NCBI RefSeq assembly: GCF_000526335.1
Contig: NZ_JAFW01000001.1
Span: 3,596,001-3,660,000, forward strand
DNA length: 64,000 nucleotides
Source of the DNA: Arthrobacter sp. 31Y
Lineage (GTDB): Bacteria > Actinomycetota > Actinomycetes > Actinomycetales > Micrococcaceae
Reading direction: 5' to 3'
Positions 18,193 through 27,574 of this stretch are shown here, piece by piece. Position numbers and translations under genes: made by a program. The first letter of the stretch is position 1. The number at the start of each line of letters is the position of its first letter. The notes under the pieces were generated by a model. That model did no database searches, was not told the DNA's origin, and was given only the letters and a program-made list of their open reading frames with translations.

Positions 18193-18810
18193 ATGGATAC
18201 AGGAACACTGGTACTGATCATCGTGCTGGCCGTCGTCGTCATCGCCGTTGTGGTCGTGGCAATTGTCATCGGGCGACGCAAAAAAGCCGAAGTCAACCGC
18301 CACCGGGCGGAGGAGCTGCGCGAGAAGGCAGCCGAAGAAGCCATCGATGCTCACCAAGCAAAAGCCGAGGCAGCGCAGGCCGAGGCCGATGCGCTGCAGG
18401 CAGAAGTCGAAGCTAATCGGCTCCGCAAGGAAGCAGAACAGCACGCGCACAAAGCAGGAGAGGCGCACGAGCGCGTCGAGGAACATCTTCGTCACGCCGA
18501 CAAGCTTGACCCGAACTCGCGCCCGGACCGCTCGCAAGACGCGGGTCGTTCGCATGACGCGGACCGCTCGCATGGCACTGAGCGTTCGCATGAACCTAAC
18601 CGTTCGCATGAACCTGAGCGTTCACGTGACGCGGAAGGCCCACGCGATGCAGAAGGCTCCCGTGACGCGGATCGTTCCGATTCTGACCACGATCGGTCAA
18701 ACCTAGCCGAGGGTGAGCGGCTCACCCGCGACCGCAGCGGCCGGGACGGCTCAGTGCGGGACGGCTCAGTACGTGACGGCTCAACGCGTGAGGGTGACAG
18801 GAAACTGTAG
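18193..18810 (+). CDS. Membrane-anchored coiled-coil protein with repetitive charged tail
   Basis: A 205-residue protein. One N-terminal transmembrane helix (residues 4-27) is followed by an Ala/Glu/Lys/Arg heptad-rich coiled coil (about 30-108) and an Arg/Ser/His/Asp tail (about 110-200) built from degenerate units such as RSHDAD, RSHEPN, RSRDAE and DGSVR. It is probably a cytoplasm-facing coiled coil. ATG follows AGGAAGG. The repeats are visible in the DNA as repeated CGTTCGCATGA-like units. No function is recognised. Confidence 0.75.
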   Translation: MDTGTLVLIIVLAVVVIAVVVVAIVIGRRKKAEVNRHRAEELREKAAEEAIDAHQAKAEAAQAEADALQAEVEANRLRKEAEQHAHKAGEAHERVEEHLRHADKLDPNSRPDRSQDAGRSHDADRSHGTERSHEPNRSHEPERSRDAEGPRDAEGSRDADRSDSDHDRSNLAEGERLTRDRSGRDGSVRDGSVRDGSTREGDRKL

Positions 18811-18835
18811 TTTCAGGGCAGACCGGAGGTAGGAA

Positions 18836-19459
18836 GTGAGTATCGTGGTGAGGCGAACAGGTCAGGCGATGCGCTCCATTGGATCGAAGCCGAATCGGCA
18901 TGCAGTAGACGTGGTTTTGGGGCACTTGGGCGAGATCGGCCCCGCCGTGGCGGCCCTGCGCCGTGAGTCGTCGCGGCTTGCTGAATGGGGCGAAGAGTTG
19001 GCCCGCGTCAGGTTGCGCGGCGGAACCGTCTTCGCCGCCGGCAGTGACGGCTCGTCGCACGAAGCGCAGCGGTTCACTTCGGAGTTGAACGCCCACGATC
19101 CCGTGGAAGGGGCCGGTTTCCAAGCCATCTCCATCACTAAAGCCGTTGCCGGCTCGAACGGCTCCACCGGAAGCATGGGTGATCAGATATCCAGCCAGGT
19201 GCGCCGAGGTGACATCCTGGTCCTGCTTGCTGCGAAGGGCATAACTGAGGACCTCCGGGAAGCTGCCGCCGCCGCCAAATCAAAGGGGGCGCTGGTTTGG
19301 GCGCTCACGGGCAAGGAATCCAAGGACCTCGCGCAGTCGGTGAACGAGTCAATATGCATCGACACAGATCCTCCTCACGCAGAGGAAGCTCACCTTGTGG
19401 CGGTATTGGCCCTGTGCGAGTGCTTCGAAGATGCCCTGAGGACAGCCCAGCCCGAGTAG
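18836..19459 (+). CDS. SIS-domain sugar-phosphate-binding protein (GmhA-like)
   Basis: A 207-residue SIS-domain protein. The phosphosugar loop A-A-G-S-D-G-S-S-H-E-A lies near residue 68 and the second S/G-rich loop is near 100-120. This arrangement resembles sedoheptulose 7-phosphate isomerase (GmhA), but no heptose genes are nearby, so isomerase activity is unproven. GTG follows GGAGGTAGGAA. It lies 25 bp after the coiled-coil gene and may be co-transcribed. Confidence 0.75.
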   Translation: MSIVVRRTGQAMRSIGSKPNRHAVDVVLGHLGEIGPAVAALRRESSRLAEWGEELARVRLRGGTVFAAGSDGSSHEAQRFTSELNAHDPVEGAGFQAISITKAVAGSNGSTGSMGDQISSQVRRGDILVLLAAKGITEDLREAAAAAKSKGALVWALTGKESKDLAQSVNESICIDTDPPHAEEAHLVAVLALCECFEDALRTAQPE

Positions 19460-19548
19460 GTCTCCCAACTACCCGGAATTGGGCGTCGCCCGTGGCGCTC
19501 AAATGGCCGCGGCTGCCAGATGAATGCGTGGCTTTCCCAGGTTCATTG

Positions 19549-20235
19549 GTGCCGTGTGTCACTGTGTTCTTCGTGAAGAACACTGTTATCGCCTACTTCG
19601 CTATCTTGGCGCTCTGCGGACTTGTCACTTTGAGCGTGCTGGGAGCTTCCCTGCTTCAGAAAGGCGACCCTAGAGGAACCCTGGTCCTCAGCATTGTGGT
19701 GGCTGGGTTGCTGGTGACCTTTATCTACGGGGCCGTCATTGATCGCAAGGCGAAGGCGCAACGTACAGAGGTGGCCAGAGCACCCGCAGTCAGGACCACC
19801 ACATCTACGAGTTCCGCAGAATACGCGTATTCGCCCGCGGCCGTTTGGTCTGCAATTCGGCCCGCAGAAGCCGCTATCGCGTTGGACGGGGACGTCGCAC
19901 ACGCTTTCACTGTGCCGGCCATTCCGGACGGGCCGGGTGAGCGGCAGTGCTTCTTCGGCCGGAACGGCAGCATCGCGATGCTTGAAGTCCTCGAGGAAGT
20001 GCCCGAGCGCCTCGCCGTGACTCAATCTCTGTTCCCGCCTGGAGACGTTTCCACCAGAATGGAGTACCGGCTTGAGCCGACCCCGGCCGGTTGCAGGCTG
20101 ACAATTGACACCACCATGGAGACGCCGGACTATCTGACTCCCGATCAGGTGGCTATGCAGGGTTTCAGCGACTCTTTTCTGAGCGACCTCGAACCCCTGC
20201 TGCAGAAGCGAACCCTGGAGAAATCCCGCGAATAG
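19549..20235 (+). CDS. Membrane-anchored SRPBCC-like protein, function unknown
   Basis: About 228 residues from the GTG at 19549, which follows CAGG; GTG codons at 19564 and 19573 are alternatives. Two hydrophobic segments occupy residues 8-30 and 40-60. A soluble domain (about 85-220) begins YAYSPAAVWSAIRPAEAAIAL and has a lipid/ligand-binding START-like pattern with TRMEYRLEPTPAGCRLTI. No catalytic motif is seen and the fold call is tentative. Confidence 0.6.
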   Translation: MPCVTVFFVKNTVIAYFAILALCGLVTLSVLGASLLQKGDPRGTLVLSIVVAGLLVTFIYGAVIDRKAKAQRTEVARAPAVRTTTSTSSAEYAYSPAAVWSAIRPAEAAIALDGDVAHAFTVPAIPDGPGERQCFFGRNGSIAMLEVLEEVPERLAVTQSLFPPGDVSTRMEYRLEPTPAGCRLTIDTTMETPDYLTPDQVAMQGFSDSFLSDLEPLLQKRTLEKSRE

Positions 20236-20326
20236 CAGTCTGTGTGATGTCCGCCTCCTCCGGAATAGTTGCAGACGCCATGCAGTTGCTCAAGATGAAC
20301 CTGATTCATTCTGAAAGGAACTGCGC

Positions 20327-21397
20327 ATGCTGTTTTCCCCTCTGGCCCTCGGCGAGCTTGAACTTTCCAACCGACTGGTAATGGCACCCCTGACGCGCCT
20401 TCGCGCAGGTCAGAACGGCGTGCCGGGTTCATTGATCGCTGAGCATTACCGGCAGCGGGCTTCCCTTGGGCTTATTGTCAGCGAAGGAACCTACCCGATT
20501 CCTGCGGGCCAGTCGTACCCGGGACAGCCCGGCCTGGTCACCGAGGAGCAAATCGCAGGCTGGAAGAAAGTCACCGACGCTGTTCACTCTGAGGGTGGCC
20601 GCATTTTCGCGCAGATCATGCACGGCGGCCGCGTTTCGCACGCCGACATCACCAGCGGACACGAGATTGTGGGCCCCAGCGCCGTAGCCATCGACGGTGA
20701 GGTTCGCACTCCCAACGGCAAGCAGCCCTACCCGGTGCCGCGGGAACTCCGCACCGATGAACTTCCGGGAGTTATCCAGGAGCTCGTCACCGCTTCCAAG
20801 AACGCGATCGAGGCAGGGTTCGACGGCGTTGAACTCCACTCCGCCAACGGGTACCTGCTGCACGAATTCCTTGCGCCGAACAGCAACGTGCGTACTGACA
20901 GCTATGGTGGATCGCCGGAGAACCGCGCCCGCTTCGTGATCGAGACCGTCAACGCAGTGGTCGAGGCACTCGGTGCCAACCGTGTAGGTATCCGCATTTC
21001 CCCCGAGCACAACGTGCAGGGAATCGCTGAAATCGACGCCGCCGACGTCCGCGCAACGTACGAAGTGTTGGTGGACACCATTGCTCCGCTGAACCTGGCC
21101 TACTTGAGCATCCTCCATCACGACCCCAAGAGCGCCCTGGTGCAGGGCCTCCGCGAGCGCTTCAACGGTACGTTCCTGGTAAACACTGGCTTCAGCGAGA
21201 TCACCACCCGCGATGAAGCTTTCGCCATCATCGAAGACGGACTCGCAGACGCCGTGGTGGTGGGTCGCCCCGCCATCGCCAACCCGGACCTCGCCCGCCG
21301 CTGGCGCGACAGCCTGCCGCTCAATGAGCCGGACGCTTCCACGTTTTACGCCGACGGCGCCGAGGGTTACACCGATTACCCGTTCTACGCCAACTAA
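20327..21397 (+). CDS. Old yellow enzyme-family alkene reductase
   Basis: FMN-dependent NAD(P)H oxidoreductase of 356 residues that reduces activated C=C bonds. The N-terminal NRLVMAPLTRLRA, the AQIMHGGRVSH segment, the catalytic His/Asn pair in H-S-A-N-G-Y-L-L-H-E-F and the RTDSYGGSPENRARF block are all typical. ATG follows GAAAGGAA. It is monocistronic and followed by a strong hairpin. The substrate is likely an electrophilic enone or nitro compound. Confidence 0.93.
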   Translation: MLFSPLALGELELSNRLVMAPLTRLRAGQNGVPGSLIAEHYRQRASLGLIVSEGTYPIPAGQSYPGQPGLVTEEQIAGWKKVTDAVHSEGGRIFAQIMHGGRVSHADITSGHEIVGPSAVAIDGEVRTPNGKQPYPVPRELRTDELPGVIQELVTASKNAIEAGFDGVELHSANGYLLHEFLAPNSNVRTDSYGGSPENRARFVIETVNAVVEALGANRVGIRISPEHNVQGIAEIDAADVRATYEVLVDTIAPLNLAYLSILHHDPKSALVQGLRERFNGTFLVNTGFSEITTRDEAFAIIEDGLADAVVVGRPAIANPDLARRWRDSLPLNEPDASTFYADGAEGYTDYPFYAN

Positions 21398-21439
21398 GCG
21401 CCTGAGGCGCAAGTAGCGCACAACACTCCAGCAAGACCT

Positions 21440-21473
21440 CGACGTCGGCACCCACGCCCGGGTGCCGACGTCG
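21440..21473 (+). terminator. Rho-independent-like terminator after the OYE gene
   Basis: A perfect 14-bp stem (CGACGTCGGCACCC with its complement) around a 6-base loop, 43 bp after the stop. The following tract TGGTTTA is only weakly T-rich, as is common in actinobacteria. Confidence 0.75.
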
Positions 21474-21534
21474 TGGTTTAACCTGACGCGGAGCGGAATG
21501 TGACAGGGGCGCTTACCCGGCCAGCTGCAGGCGT

Positions 21535-21544
21535 TCCTATAGGA
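21535..21544. promoter_or_regulatory. GntR operator TCCTATAGGA (regulator promoter)
   Basis: Perfect 10-bp palindrome ending 8 bp before the ATG of the FadR-type regulator. The same 10-mer occurs at 22492-22501 in front of the operon. Autorepression is inferred. Confidence 0.7.
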
Positions 21545-21552
21545 TTTGTGCC

Positions 21553-22251
21553 ATGCCTGCTCCCTCCCCGTCCGCTGCCCGCGCTGGCTTTCCTGTCAGC
21601 CGCCAAGTGCTGGCCGACCACGTTTACGAAGCCCTCCTTGAGTGGCTCATGGATGGTCGGTTGGAGCCCGGAGCCGCAGTGAGCATTGACGGGATGGCGC
21701 GGGAACTCGACGTTTCACCGACTCCGGTCCGGGAAGCATTGGCCCGTTTGGAGCACACGGGAATGGTGCGGCGCGTGGCGTTGAAGGGCTACCGGGTGGC
21801 TCCGGTTTTCACTCGTGAGGACTTCGCTGAGCTCATGGAAGCCCGTCTTTCCATTGAGCCGGTTAACGCCCGGTTAGCCTGTTCGCGGATGACGCCCGAA
21901 GGCCTGGATGCCCTGAAACAAGCCGTGGAAGACTTAAAAACCGCTCCCAGGGGCGGTTCGTTTGCGGAGTATCGCAGTTACCTTGAAGCAGACGAACGGT
22001 TCCATCAACTCATCGCCGCGCAAGCCAACAACCAGTTTCTGCTCGCGGCTTACAACACCCTGGGTGGCCAGATCCAACGCTTCCGATTGTTCGGGGGAGT
22101 GGGCATCACTGACGCGGAGCAAGCGATCGCGGAGCATCAGGCGGTGCTGGATGCCATGACCAGCGGAGATCCGGAAAAGGCCGCGGCCATGATGGTGGAT
22201 CACGTGGAAAAGGTGCGAGGCCGCGCAATGGCGGACGCGCCGGAGGACTAA
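21553..22251 (+). CDS. GntR-family regulator, FadR/FCD subgroup
   Basis: Repressor-type protein of 232 residues. The winged helix-turn-helix (about 15-80; YEALLEWLMDGRLEPG, DVSPTPVREALARLE) is followed by an all-helical FCD ligand domain (about 95-220) with the ADERFHQLI metal-site segment and the final MMVDHVEKVR helix. It lies upstream of the sugar-acid operon in the same direction. Its probable operator TCCTATAGGA occurs in both its own and the operon promoter. Confidence 0.93.
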   Translation: MPAPSPSAARAGFPVSRQVLADHVYEALLEWLMDGRLEPGAAVSIDGMARELDVSPTPVREALARLEHTGMVRRVALKGYRVAPVFTREDFAELMEARLSIEPVNARLACSRMTPEGLDALKQAVEDLKTAPRGGSFAEYRSYLEADERFHQLIAAQANNQFLLAAYNTLGGQIQRFRLFGGVGITDAEQAIAEHQAVLDAMTSGDPEKAAAMMVDHVEKVRGRAMADAPED

Positions 22252-22491
22252 GGACCAACATACTTGCCGGGGTGCGCACCCGTTTTCGCTCCCCGCACCC
22301 GTCGGGTGTTGGTGTCGCGCCCTTTCGCGCCGAATGCGCCAGAGGTTATCGGGGCGATCGGCGGATACGGGTGCGCCCCAGCGCAGGACTGCCGCAGCAC
22401 CCTCCCGTGACACCCTTCACCTTCAAATGTAAGACATATAGGATCTAGGAAGTTTCGCAAAAAGGCTTGACAGCATTGCTCCGTTCGTAAA
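22252..22491. other. Intergenic region between GntR gene and operon
   Basis: No gene is supported. It contains a long-range inverted repeat (GCGCACCCGT at 22274-22283 against 22367-22376), a half operator TATAGGA at 22437-22443, and a TTGACA hexamer at 22467-22472 that is the likely -35 of the operon promoter. Confidence 0.5.
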
Positions 22492-22501
22492 TCCTATAGG
22501 A
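22492..22501. promoter_or_regulatory. GntR operator TCCTATAGGA (operon promoter)
   Basis: Exact copy of the palindrome in front of the regulator gene. It lies about 20 bp after the TTGACA at 22467, so it overlaps the -10/start region where a repressor would act. Confidence 0.75.
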
Positions 22502-22529
22502 AACAGGATTCCACGAAGGAGTGATCATC

Positions 22530-23531
22530 ATGGCGTATACCGCCGAGAATTGGCCCATCACCGCGGCCCTCCTGCAGTTCCCCGGCACCGATGCTGCGGG
22601 ACAGCACATCAACGACGCCGACGCTTCCGCCTGGGCATCGGTCCTCCAGGAAGTGAAGGACGCCGGTTTCGCGAACGCAGACCTCACCGACAGCTGGGTC
22701 CGGCCGGGCGACCTCAGCAAGGAGCGCCTCGCCGAATTCAAGCAGACGGCTGATGAAGTGGGGATTGGCGTCCCGGTCATCTCCGCTATCCGCCGCAGTG
22801 TCATTCATGCCACGGACTGGGCCGAAAACCTCGCCTACAGCCACCGCACCATCGACGCCGCTGCCGAGCTTGGATGTGAAGTAGTGTCCTTCGGGCTGCA
22901 CCAGGCCCTTACCCCGGAGCAGCAGAAGCAGCTATGGTTCTGGACTGTTGAGGGCTACAAAGACCCCGAAGGGGACAAGGAATCGTGGGGCAACGCCGTG
23001 TCCCGTCTCCGTGAACTTGGAAAGCACGCGGCTGAGGCCGGCATCCTCCTCTCCTTGGAAATGTACGAGGACACCTACCTGGGCACCGCTGACTCCTCCG
23101 TCCAGCTGGTCCAGGACATCGGCTTGGACAACGTTGGCCTGAACCCGGACCTCGGCAACCTGATCCGACTGCACCGGCCCATCGAGGACTGGCGTGACAT
23201 GGTGGCCAAGACCCTCCCGTACTCCAACTACTGGCACATGAAGAACTACATCCGGGACGAGGACGTGGCCCGCGACAGCTACATCACCATGCCGGCGCCT
23301 ATGGAAAGCGGGCTCATCAGTTACCGCGAGGCCTTCAAGTTCGCCGTCTCGGTGGGATTCCAAGGCATCCTTTGCACCGAGCACTACGGCGGAGATGGCC
23401 TCAGCGTCACTGCGAGCAACCAGGACTACCTCCGCCGGCACGTCCTGCCGAAGACTGAGGGCTATGAACTCGGCACGAGCCAGGTGGCCCAGGGACGCCA
23501 ACTACCGGCAACCCAGCTCGCAGGAGTCTAG
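22530..23531 (+). CDS. TIM-barrel sugar isomerase/epimerase or decarboxylase
   Basis: A 333-residue xylose-isomerase-like TIM-barrel protein. Candidate metal ligands are E in LSLEMYED (about 180), D/N in LNPDLGNL, H in YWHMKNY and E in CTEHYGGDG (about 295). Known members are isomerases, epimerases or, as in OiaC of apionate catabolism, beta-keto-acid decarboxylases. ATG at 22530 is chosen over the GTG at 22521 because GAAGGAG abuts the latter. First gene of the GntR-controlled operon; next to an erythrulose-type kinase, the decarboxylase role is attractive but unproven. Confidence 0.83.
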   Translation: MAYTAENWPITAALLQFPGTDAAGQHINDADASAWASVLQEVKDAGFANADLTDSWVRPGDLSKERLAEFKQTADEVGIGVPVISAIRRSVIHATDWAENLAYSHRTIDAAAELGCEVVSFGLHQALTPEQQKQLWFWTVEGYKDPEGDKESWGNAVSRLRELGKHAAEAGILLSLEMYEDTYLGTADSSVQLVQDIGLDNVGLNPDLGNLIRLHRPIEDWRDMVAKTLPYSNYWHMKNYIRDEDVARDSYITMPAPMESGLISYREAFKFAVSVGFQGILCTEHYGGDGLSVTASNQDYLRRHVLPKTEGYELGTSQVAQGRQLPATQLAGV

Positions 23532-23535
23532 GAAA

Positions 23536-25308
23536 ATGACACAGATTTTCGACAACCCGGCAGACTTTGCCGACGACGCGTTGGACGGTTTCGTCGCCGC
23601 CAACCGCGGTTACGTTGCCCGCGTTGACGGTGGAGTGGTCCGCTCCACCGAAGTCCCTGCCGGCCAGGTTGCCCTGGTGGTAGGCGGCGGCTCGGGCCAC
23701 TACCCGGCCTTCGCCGGGCTGGTTGGCCCAGGTTTGGCAACCGGCTCCGCCTGCGGCAACATGTTTGCGTCCCCGGCGGCAGGACAGGTGTACCGCGTCG
23801 CGAAGGCAGCCAACGCCGGCGGGGGAGTCCTGCTCAGTTACGGTAACTACGCCGGTGACGTCCTCCACTTCGGCCAGGCACAGCTGCGGCTCAATGCCGA
23901 GGGCATCGAAACCCGCACGGTTACGGTTACAGATGACATTGCCAGTGCGCCGATCGAGCAACTGGAGAAGCGTCGCGGCATTGCGGGCGACCTGACAGTT
24001 TTCAAGATTGCCGGGGCCGCCGCTGAAGCGGGACTAAACCTTGACGACGTCGAGCGTCTGGCCATCAAGACCAACTACCGGACGCGGTCGCTCGGTGTGG
24101 CCTTCGACGGTTGCACGCTCCCGGGCGCCAAGGACCCACTGTTCCATGTGCCGGCCGGGCAGATGTCGCTCGGTCTCGGTATCCACGGAGAGCCCGGCAT
24201 CTCCGAGCACCCCATGCCTACGGCCTCCGAGCTTGCGGAGCTCCTGGTCACCAAACTGCTCAACGACAAGCCGGAGGACGCCGGTGACCGTGTGGTCGCA
24301 ATCGTCAACGGCCTTGGCACGGTGAAGTACGACGAACTGTTCCTGCTCTTCGGCAAGATTGAGAAGCTGCTCACCGCTTCCGGGATCACGGTAGTCGAGC
24401 CTGAATGCGGCGAGCTGGTGACCAGCCTGGACATGTCCGGACTCTCACTGACACTCTTGTGGCTGGATGAGGAACTCGAGCAGTATTGGGCTGCGCCTGC
24501 CGACACTCCGGCTTTCCGCAAAGGCAGCATGTCGCCTCGCGCGGCCCGAGCCGCGGCAACAGCAGACGATGCCGAGGCCGCCGACGTCGAACAGCCCACC
24601 CCGGCCGCCGCTGAACTCGGGCGGCAGGCCGTGGCCATCCTCGCCCAGGTGCGGGACGTCGTCGTCGAGCATGAAGAGGAACTCGGCAAGCTGGACGCGA
24701 TCGCCGGCGACGGTGACCACGGCATCGGCATGCGGCGCGGCGTGGATGCGGCAGCCGCAGCAAGCGAGTCCGCCGCCGGTTCTTCGGTTGCAAGGATCCT
24801 GACAGCAGCCGGGGAAGCGTGGAGTGAGCGGGCCGGCGGGACTTCGGGCGCACTGTGGGGTTCGGCTGTTATCGCGGCCGGTCTGTCGCTGGGCAACCGC
24901 GGTACCTACACCTCGGAGGACGCGGCCGCAGCGGTCGAAGCCTTCGTACGCGCCATCACCGATCTCGGCAAAGCCGATCCCGGGGACAAAACCATGGTGG
25001 ACGCGCTCCTGCCGTTCCGGGACACCTTCCTCACAGAGCTCGACGGCGGGACTCCCGTTGACAGGGCCTTGGCAGTTGCCGCTGCGGCAGCAGAGTCCGC
25101 TGCCGCGAAGACAGCTGAACTACGGCCGCTCAAGGGCCGGGCACGTCCCCTCGCGGAAAAAAGCGTCGGCCACCCTGATCCTGGCGCCGTGTCCTTTGGA
25201 CTGATCGCCGCCAGGATTTCGCAGTTCATGGATTCACAACTGGTCATCGATTCACAACTGGCCACCGCGTCTTCAGCGGCAGCGGCCGGAAACGGAGCAC
25301 GAGCATGA
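23536..25308 (+). CDS. Fused DhaK-DhaL dihydroxyacetone/erythrulose kinase
   Basis: ATP-dependent ketose kinase of 590 residues. The DhaK part (about 1-335) binds the ketose covalently through H217 (GIHGEPG). The DhaL part (about 370-570) has the metal/ADP motif GDGDHG near residue 392 and [10 protein letters not shown]. Single-chain ATP kinases of this kind phosphorylate dihydroxyacetone or, in tetritol pathways, L- or D-erythrulose. The linked TIM-like and RpiB-like isomerases favour erythrulose. It starts 4 bp after the previous stop and overlaps the next gene by 4 bp. Confidence 0.9.
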   Translation: MTQIFDNPADFADDALDGFVAANRGYVARVDGGVVRSTEVPAGQVALVVGGGSGHYPAFAGLVGPGLATGSACGNMFASPAAGQVYRVAKAANAGGGVLLSYGNYAGDVLHFGQAQLRLNAEGIETRTVTVTDDIASAPIEQLEKRRGIAGDLTVFKIAGAAAEAGLNLDDVERLAIKTNYRTRSLGVAFDGCTLPGAKDPLFHVPAGQMSLGLGIHGEPGISEHPMPTASELAELLVTKLLNDKPEDAGDRVVAIVNGLGTVKYDELFLLFGKIEKLLTASGITVVEPECGELVTSLDMSGLSLTLLWLDEELEQYWAAPADTPAFRKGSMSPRAARAAATADDAEAADVEQPTPAAAELGRQAVAILAQVRDVVVEHEEELGKLDAIAGDGDHGIGMRRGVDAAAAASESAAGSSVARILTAAGEAWSERAGGTSGALWGSAVIAAGLSLGNRGTYTSEDAAAAVEAFVRAITDLGKADPGDKTMVDALLPFRDTFLTELDGGTPVDRALAVAAAAAESAAAKTAELRPLKGRARPLAEKSVGHPDPGAVSFGLIAARISQFMDSQLVIDSQLATASSAAAAGNGARA

Positions 25309-25787
25309 GCACCAACCAAGGCTGGCGCATCGTCGTCGGCAACGATGAAGCCGGTGTCGAGTACAAGCAGGCGCTCCTTGCCTTGCTTGAAGCGGACCCT
25401 CGCGTTGCGTCCGTGACGGACGTCGGGGTTGGCTTCAACGATTCCACTGCCTACCCACACGTCGCTGTGGACGCCGCCCGCAAAGTCGCTGAAGGCGAGG
25501 CGGACCGGGCCTTGTTGATCTGCGGCACGGGGCTTGGAGTGGCCATTGCGGCCAATAAGGTCCCCGGAATCCGCGCCGTCACAGCCCACGACAGTTATTC
25601 CGTTGAAAGGTCCGTGCTCAGCAACAACGCCCAGGTACTGACGCTGGGCCAACGGGTGATTGGCTTGGAACTGGCCAAGAAGCTCGTAGGGGAGTGGCTC
25701 GACCACCGCTTCGATCAAACCTCATCCTCCGCCGCCAAGGTGGACGCCATCTGCTCGTACGAGCCCGACTACACGAAGGCAGTCTGA
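25305..25787 (+). CDS. RpiB/LacAB-family sugar-phosphate isomerase
   Basis: A 160-residue aldose-ketose isomerase. The signature L-I-C-G-T-G-L-G-V (active cysteine in the CGTG loop) and the [13 protein letters not shown] block are clear. In erythritol/threitol pathways the RpiB paralogue (EryI/DerI) converts D-erythrulose 4-phosphate to D-erythrose 4-phosphate. Position between a DhaKL kinase and a dedicated TIM supports the same step here. ATG overlaps the kinase stop (ATGA). A 10-15 residue C-terminal extension beyond typical RpiB is present. Confidence 0.9.
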   Translation: MSTNQGWRIVVGNDEAGVEYKQALLALLEADPRVASVTDVGVGFNDSTAYPHVAVDAARKVAEGEADRALLICGTGLGVAIAANKVPGIRAVTAHDSYSVERSVLSNNAQVLTLGQRVIGLELAKKLVGEWLDHRFDQTSSSAAKVDAICSYEPDYTKAV

Positions 25788-25789
25788 TC

Positions 25790-26779
25790 ATGACCAATCC
25801 TGAAGCAACCGAAGCCACCGCGAACAACGCAGCCCGGAAGATCGCCGTCGTCGGCTCCGGGTACATGGGCGGCGGCATCGCCCAGGTGCTGGCGCTCGGC
25901 GGTGCGCGTGTTGCGCTTGCCGATGTTTCCGCAGAGGTAGCGCAGAAGAACTTCGACCGCCTGCTGGTGGAGTCGGACCAATTCATCGCCGATGGCCTGT
26001 TCCCGGAGGGTTCAACCGAAATTCTGAAGCAGAACCTGTGGGCTGCCAAGGACATCGAGGAAGCAGTGTCGGATGCGGACTTCATCGAGGAGTGCGTTCC
26101 CGAGGTCCTTGAAATCAAGCATCAGTCCTTGGCCCGGATCAGCGCAGCAGCCCGCCCGGATGCCGTGATCGGTTCCAACACGTCCACCATTTCCATCGCT
26201 TCCCTGGCCGAAGCCGTGACCAACCCGGAACGTTTCCTGGGCGTGCATTTCTCCAACCCTTCGCCGTTCATTCCCGGCGTCGAGATCATCCCTCACGCTG
26301 AAACCTCTGCCGCAACTGTGGCCGCGTCGCGCGAGCTGGTGCACGCGGCCGGCAAGCAGACCGCCGTCGTCAAGGACGTCACCGGATTCGTCCTGAACCG
26401 CCTGCAGTACGCGCTGTTCCACGAGGCAGCGCAGCTAGTGGAACAGGGCATCGCAACAGCGGACGACGTCGACACCCTGGTGCGTACGACGTTCGGCTTC
26501 CGCTTGCCCTTCTTTGGTCCGTTCGCCATCGCGGACATGGCCGGTTTGGACGTCTACAACTTCTGCTACAAGTCGCTGCAGACGGGCTTTCCGGAACGTT
26601 TCGCGACGCCGAAGATTCTTTCCGACCTGGTGGAGGCAGGCAAGCTCGGCACCAAGACCGGCGCCGGGTTCCTCAACGTCCCCGCCGAGCGCACCCCGGA
26701 ACTCATCGCCTACCGCAACAAGGCCTACGTCGCCATGCAGAAGCTCATTGAAGAGCTCGGCCCCGCCCCCATCAACTAA
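25790..26779 (+). CDS. 3-hydroxyacyl-CoA dehydrogenase-fold oxidoreductase (L-gulonate 3-dehydrogenase-like)
   Basis: NAD-dependent dehydrogenase of 329 residues. N-terminal Rossmann motif V-V-G-S-G-Y-M-G-G-G-I, then the SNTSTISI and GVHFSNPSPFIPGVEIIP catalytic region with the family His, and the C-terminal helical domain with DVTGFVLNRLQ. Besides acyl-CoA enzymes, the family includes L-gulonate 3-dehydrogenase (lambda-crystallin), which oxidises a beta-hydroxy sugar acid. With no acyl-CoA genes here, the sugar-acid role fits better. ATG lies 2 bp after the previous stop. Confidence 0.85.
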   Translation: MTNPEATEATANNAARKIAVVGSGYMGGGIAQVLALGGARVALADVSAEVAQKNFDRLLVESDQFIADGLFPEGSTEILKQNLWAAKDIEEAVSDADFIEECVPEVLEIKHQSLARISAAARPDAVIGSNTSTISIASLAEAVTNPERFLGVHFSNPSPFIPGVEIIPHAETSAATVAASRELVHAAGKQTAVVKDVTGFVLNRLQYALFHEAAQLVEQGIATADDVDTLVRTTFGFRLPFFGPFAIADMAGLDVYNFCYKSLQTGFPERFATPKILSDLVEAGKLGTKTGAGFLNVPAERTPELIAYRNKAYVAMQKLIEELGPAPIN

Positions 26780-26799
26780 GACCTTTCAGGAGACACCAC

Positions 26800-27564
26800 A
26801 TGACATTCCCCGCAGAACGCACAGCAATCGTCACCGGCGCTGTATCCGAGCGTGGCATCGGCCGCGCCACCGTCAACTACCTGGCCGCCCAAGGCTGGAA
26901 CATCGGCATCATCGACCTTGATGACGCCGCCTGCAAGATCGCAGCCAAGGAAATCGCTGCGGAATACGGCGTGCAGGCCCACGGCGTTGGCGCCAACGTG
27001 GCCAGCGAAGCCGAGGTCCGCGCCGCCATCGACGAGCTCGAGAATGAACTCCCGCAAATCGTCGCACTGGCCAACGTCGCCGGAGTCAGCTCGCCCGTAG
27101 GCTACCTGGAACTGGAACCGGCAGAGTGGGACCGCGTCCTCAACATCAACCTCAATGGTGTCCACTACGCCACCCGCCGAGTGGCCGAGTCCATGGTCAA
27201 GAACCGGATCGGCCGCATCGTGAACATCTCCTCCGTTTCCGCACAGCGCGGCGGTGGCACGTTCTCCAAAACTCCCTACTCCGTAGCCAAGGCCGGCGTC
27301 ATCGGCCTGACCCGCGCAACTGCCCGTGAGCTCGGCGAGTACGACATCACGGTCAACGCCATCTCTCCCGGCCCCATCGATACCGACATCATGGGCGGCA
27401 CACTGAGCCAGGAACGCAAGGATGAGCTGACCAAGGACCTTGTGGTGAACCGTGTGGGCTCCACCCGGGACATTGCAGCTGCCATCGCCTTCCTCATCAG
27501 CGAGGACTCCGGATACATCTCCGGCCAGACGCTGAATGTGGATGGCGGACTGTACATGCACTAG
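26800..27564 (+). CDS. Short-chain dehydrogenase/reductase (classical)
   Basis: NAD(P)-dependent oxidoreductase of 254 residues with intact motifs: T-G-A-V-S-E-R-G-I-G (12-21), the NVAG strand, catalytic Ser in NISSVS and Y-S-V-A-K, and a C-terminal SGQTLNVDGGL. ATG follows TTCAGGAGA. In this operon it could oxidise a hydroxyl of the incoming sugar acid or polyol, before or after the 3-hydroxyacyl-type dehydrogenase. The exact substrate is unknown. Confidence 0.92.
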   Translation: MTFPAERTAIVTGAVSERGIGRATVNYLAAQGWNIGIIDLDDAACKIAAKEIAAEYGVQAHGVGANVASEAEVRAAIDELENELPQIVALANVAGVSSPVGYLELEPAEWDRVLNINLNGVHYATRRVAESMVKNRIGRIVNISSVSAQRGGGTFSKTPYSVAKAGVIGLTRATARELGEYDITVNAISPGPIDTDIMGGTLSQERKDELTKDLVVNRVGSTRDIAAAIAFLISEDSGYISGQTLNVDGGLYMH

Positions 27565-27574
27565 GCGCCTCGCC

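Noticed and set aside
18520..18680. CRISPR-like short repeats
   Set aside because: The repeats are in frame within a coding region, degenerate and without spacers of constant length; they encode the RSHD-type tail.
22248..22460. 70-codon minus-strand frame between GntR gene and operon
   Set aside because: No ribosome site or family; it covers the operator and promoter region and long inverted repeat.
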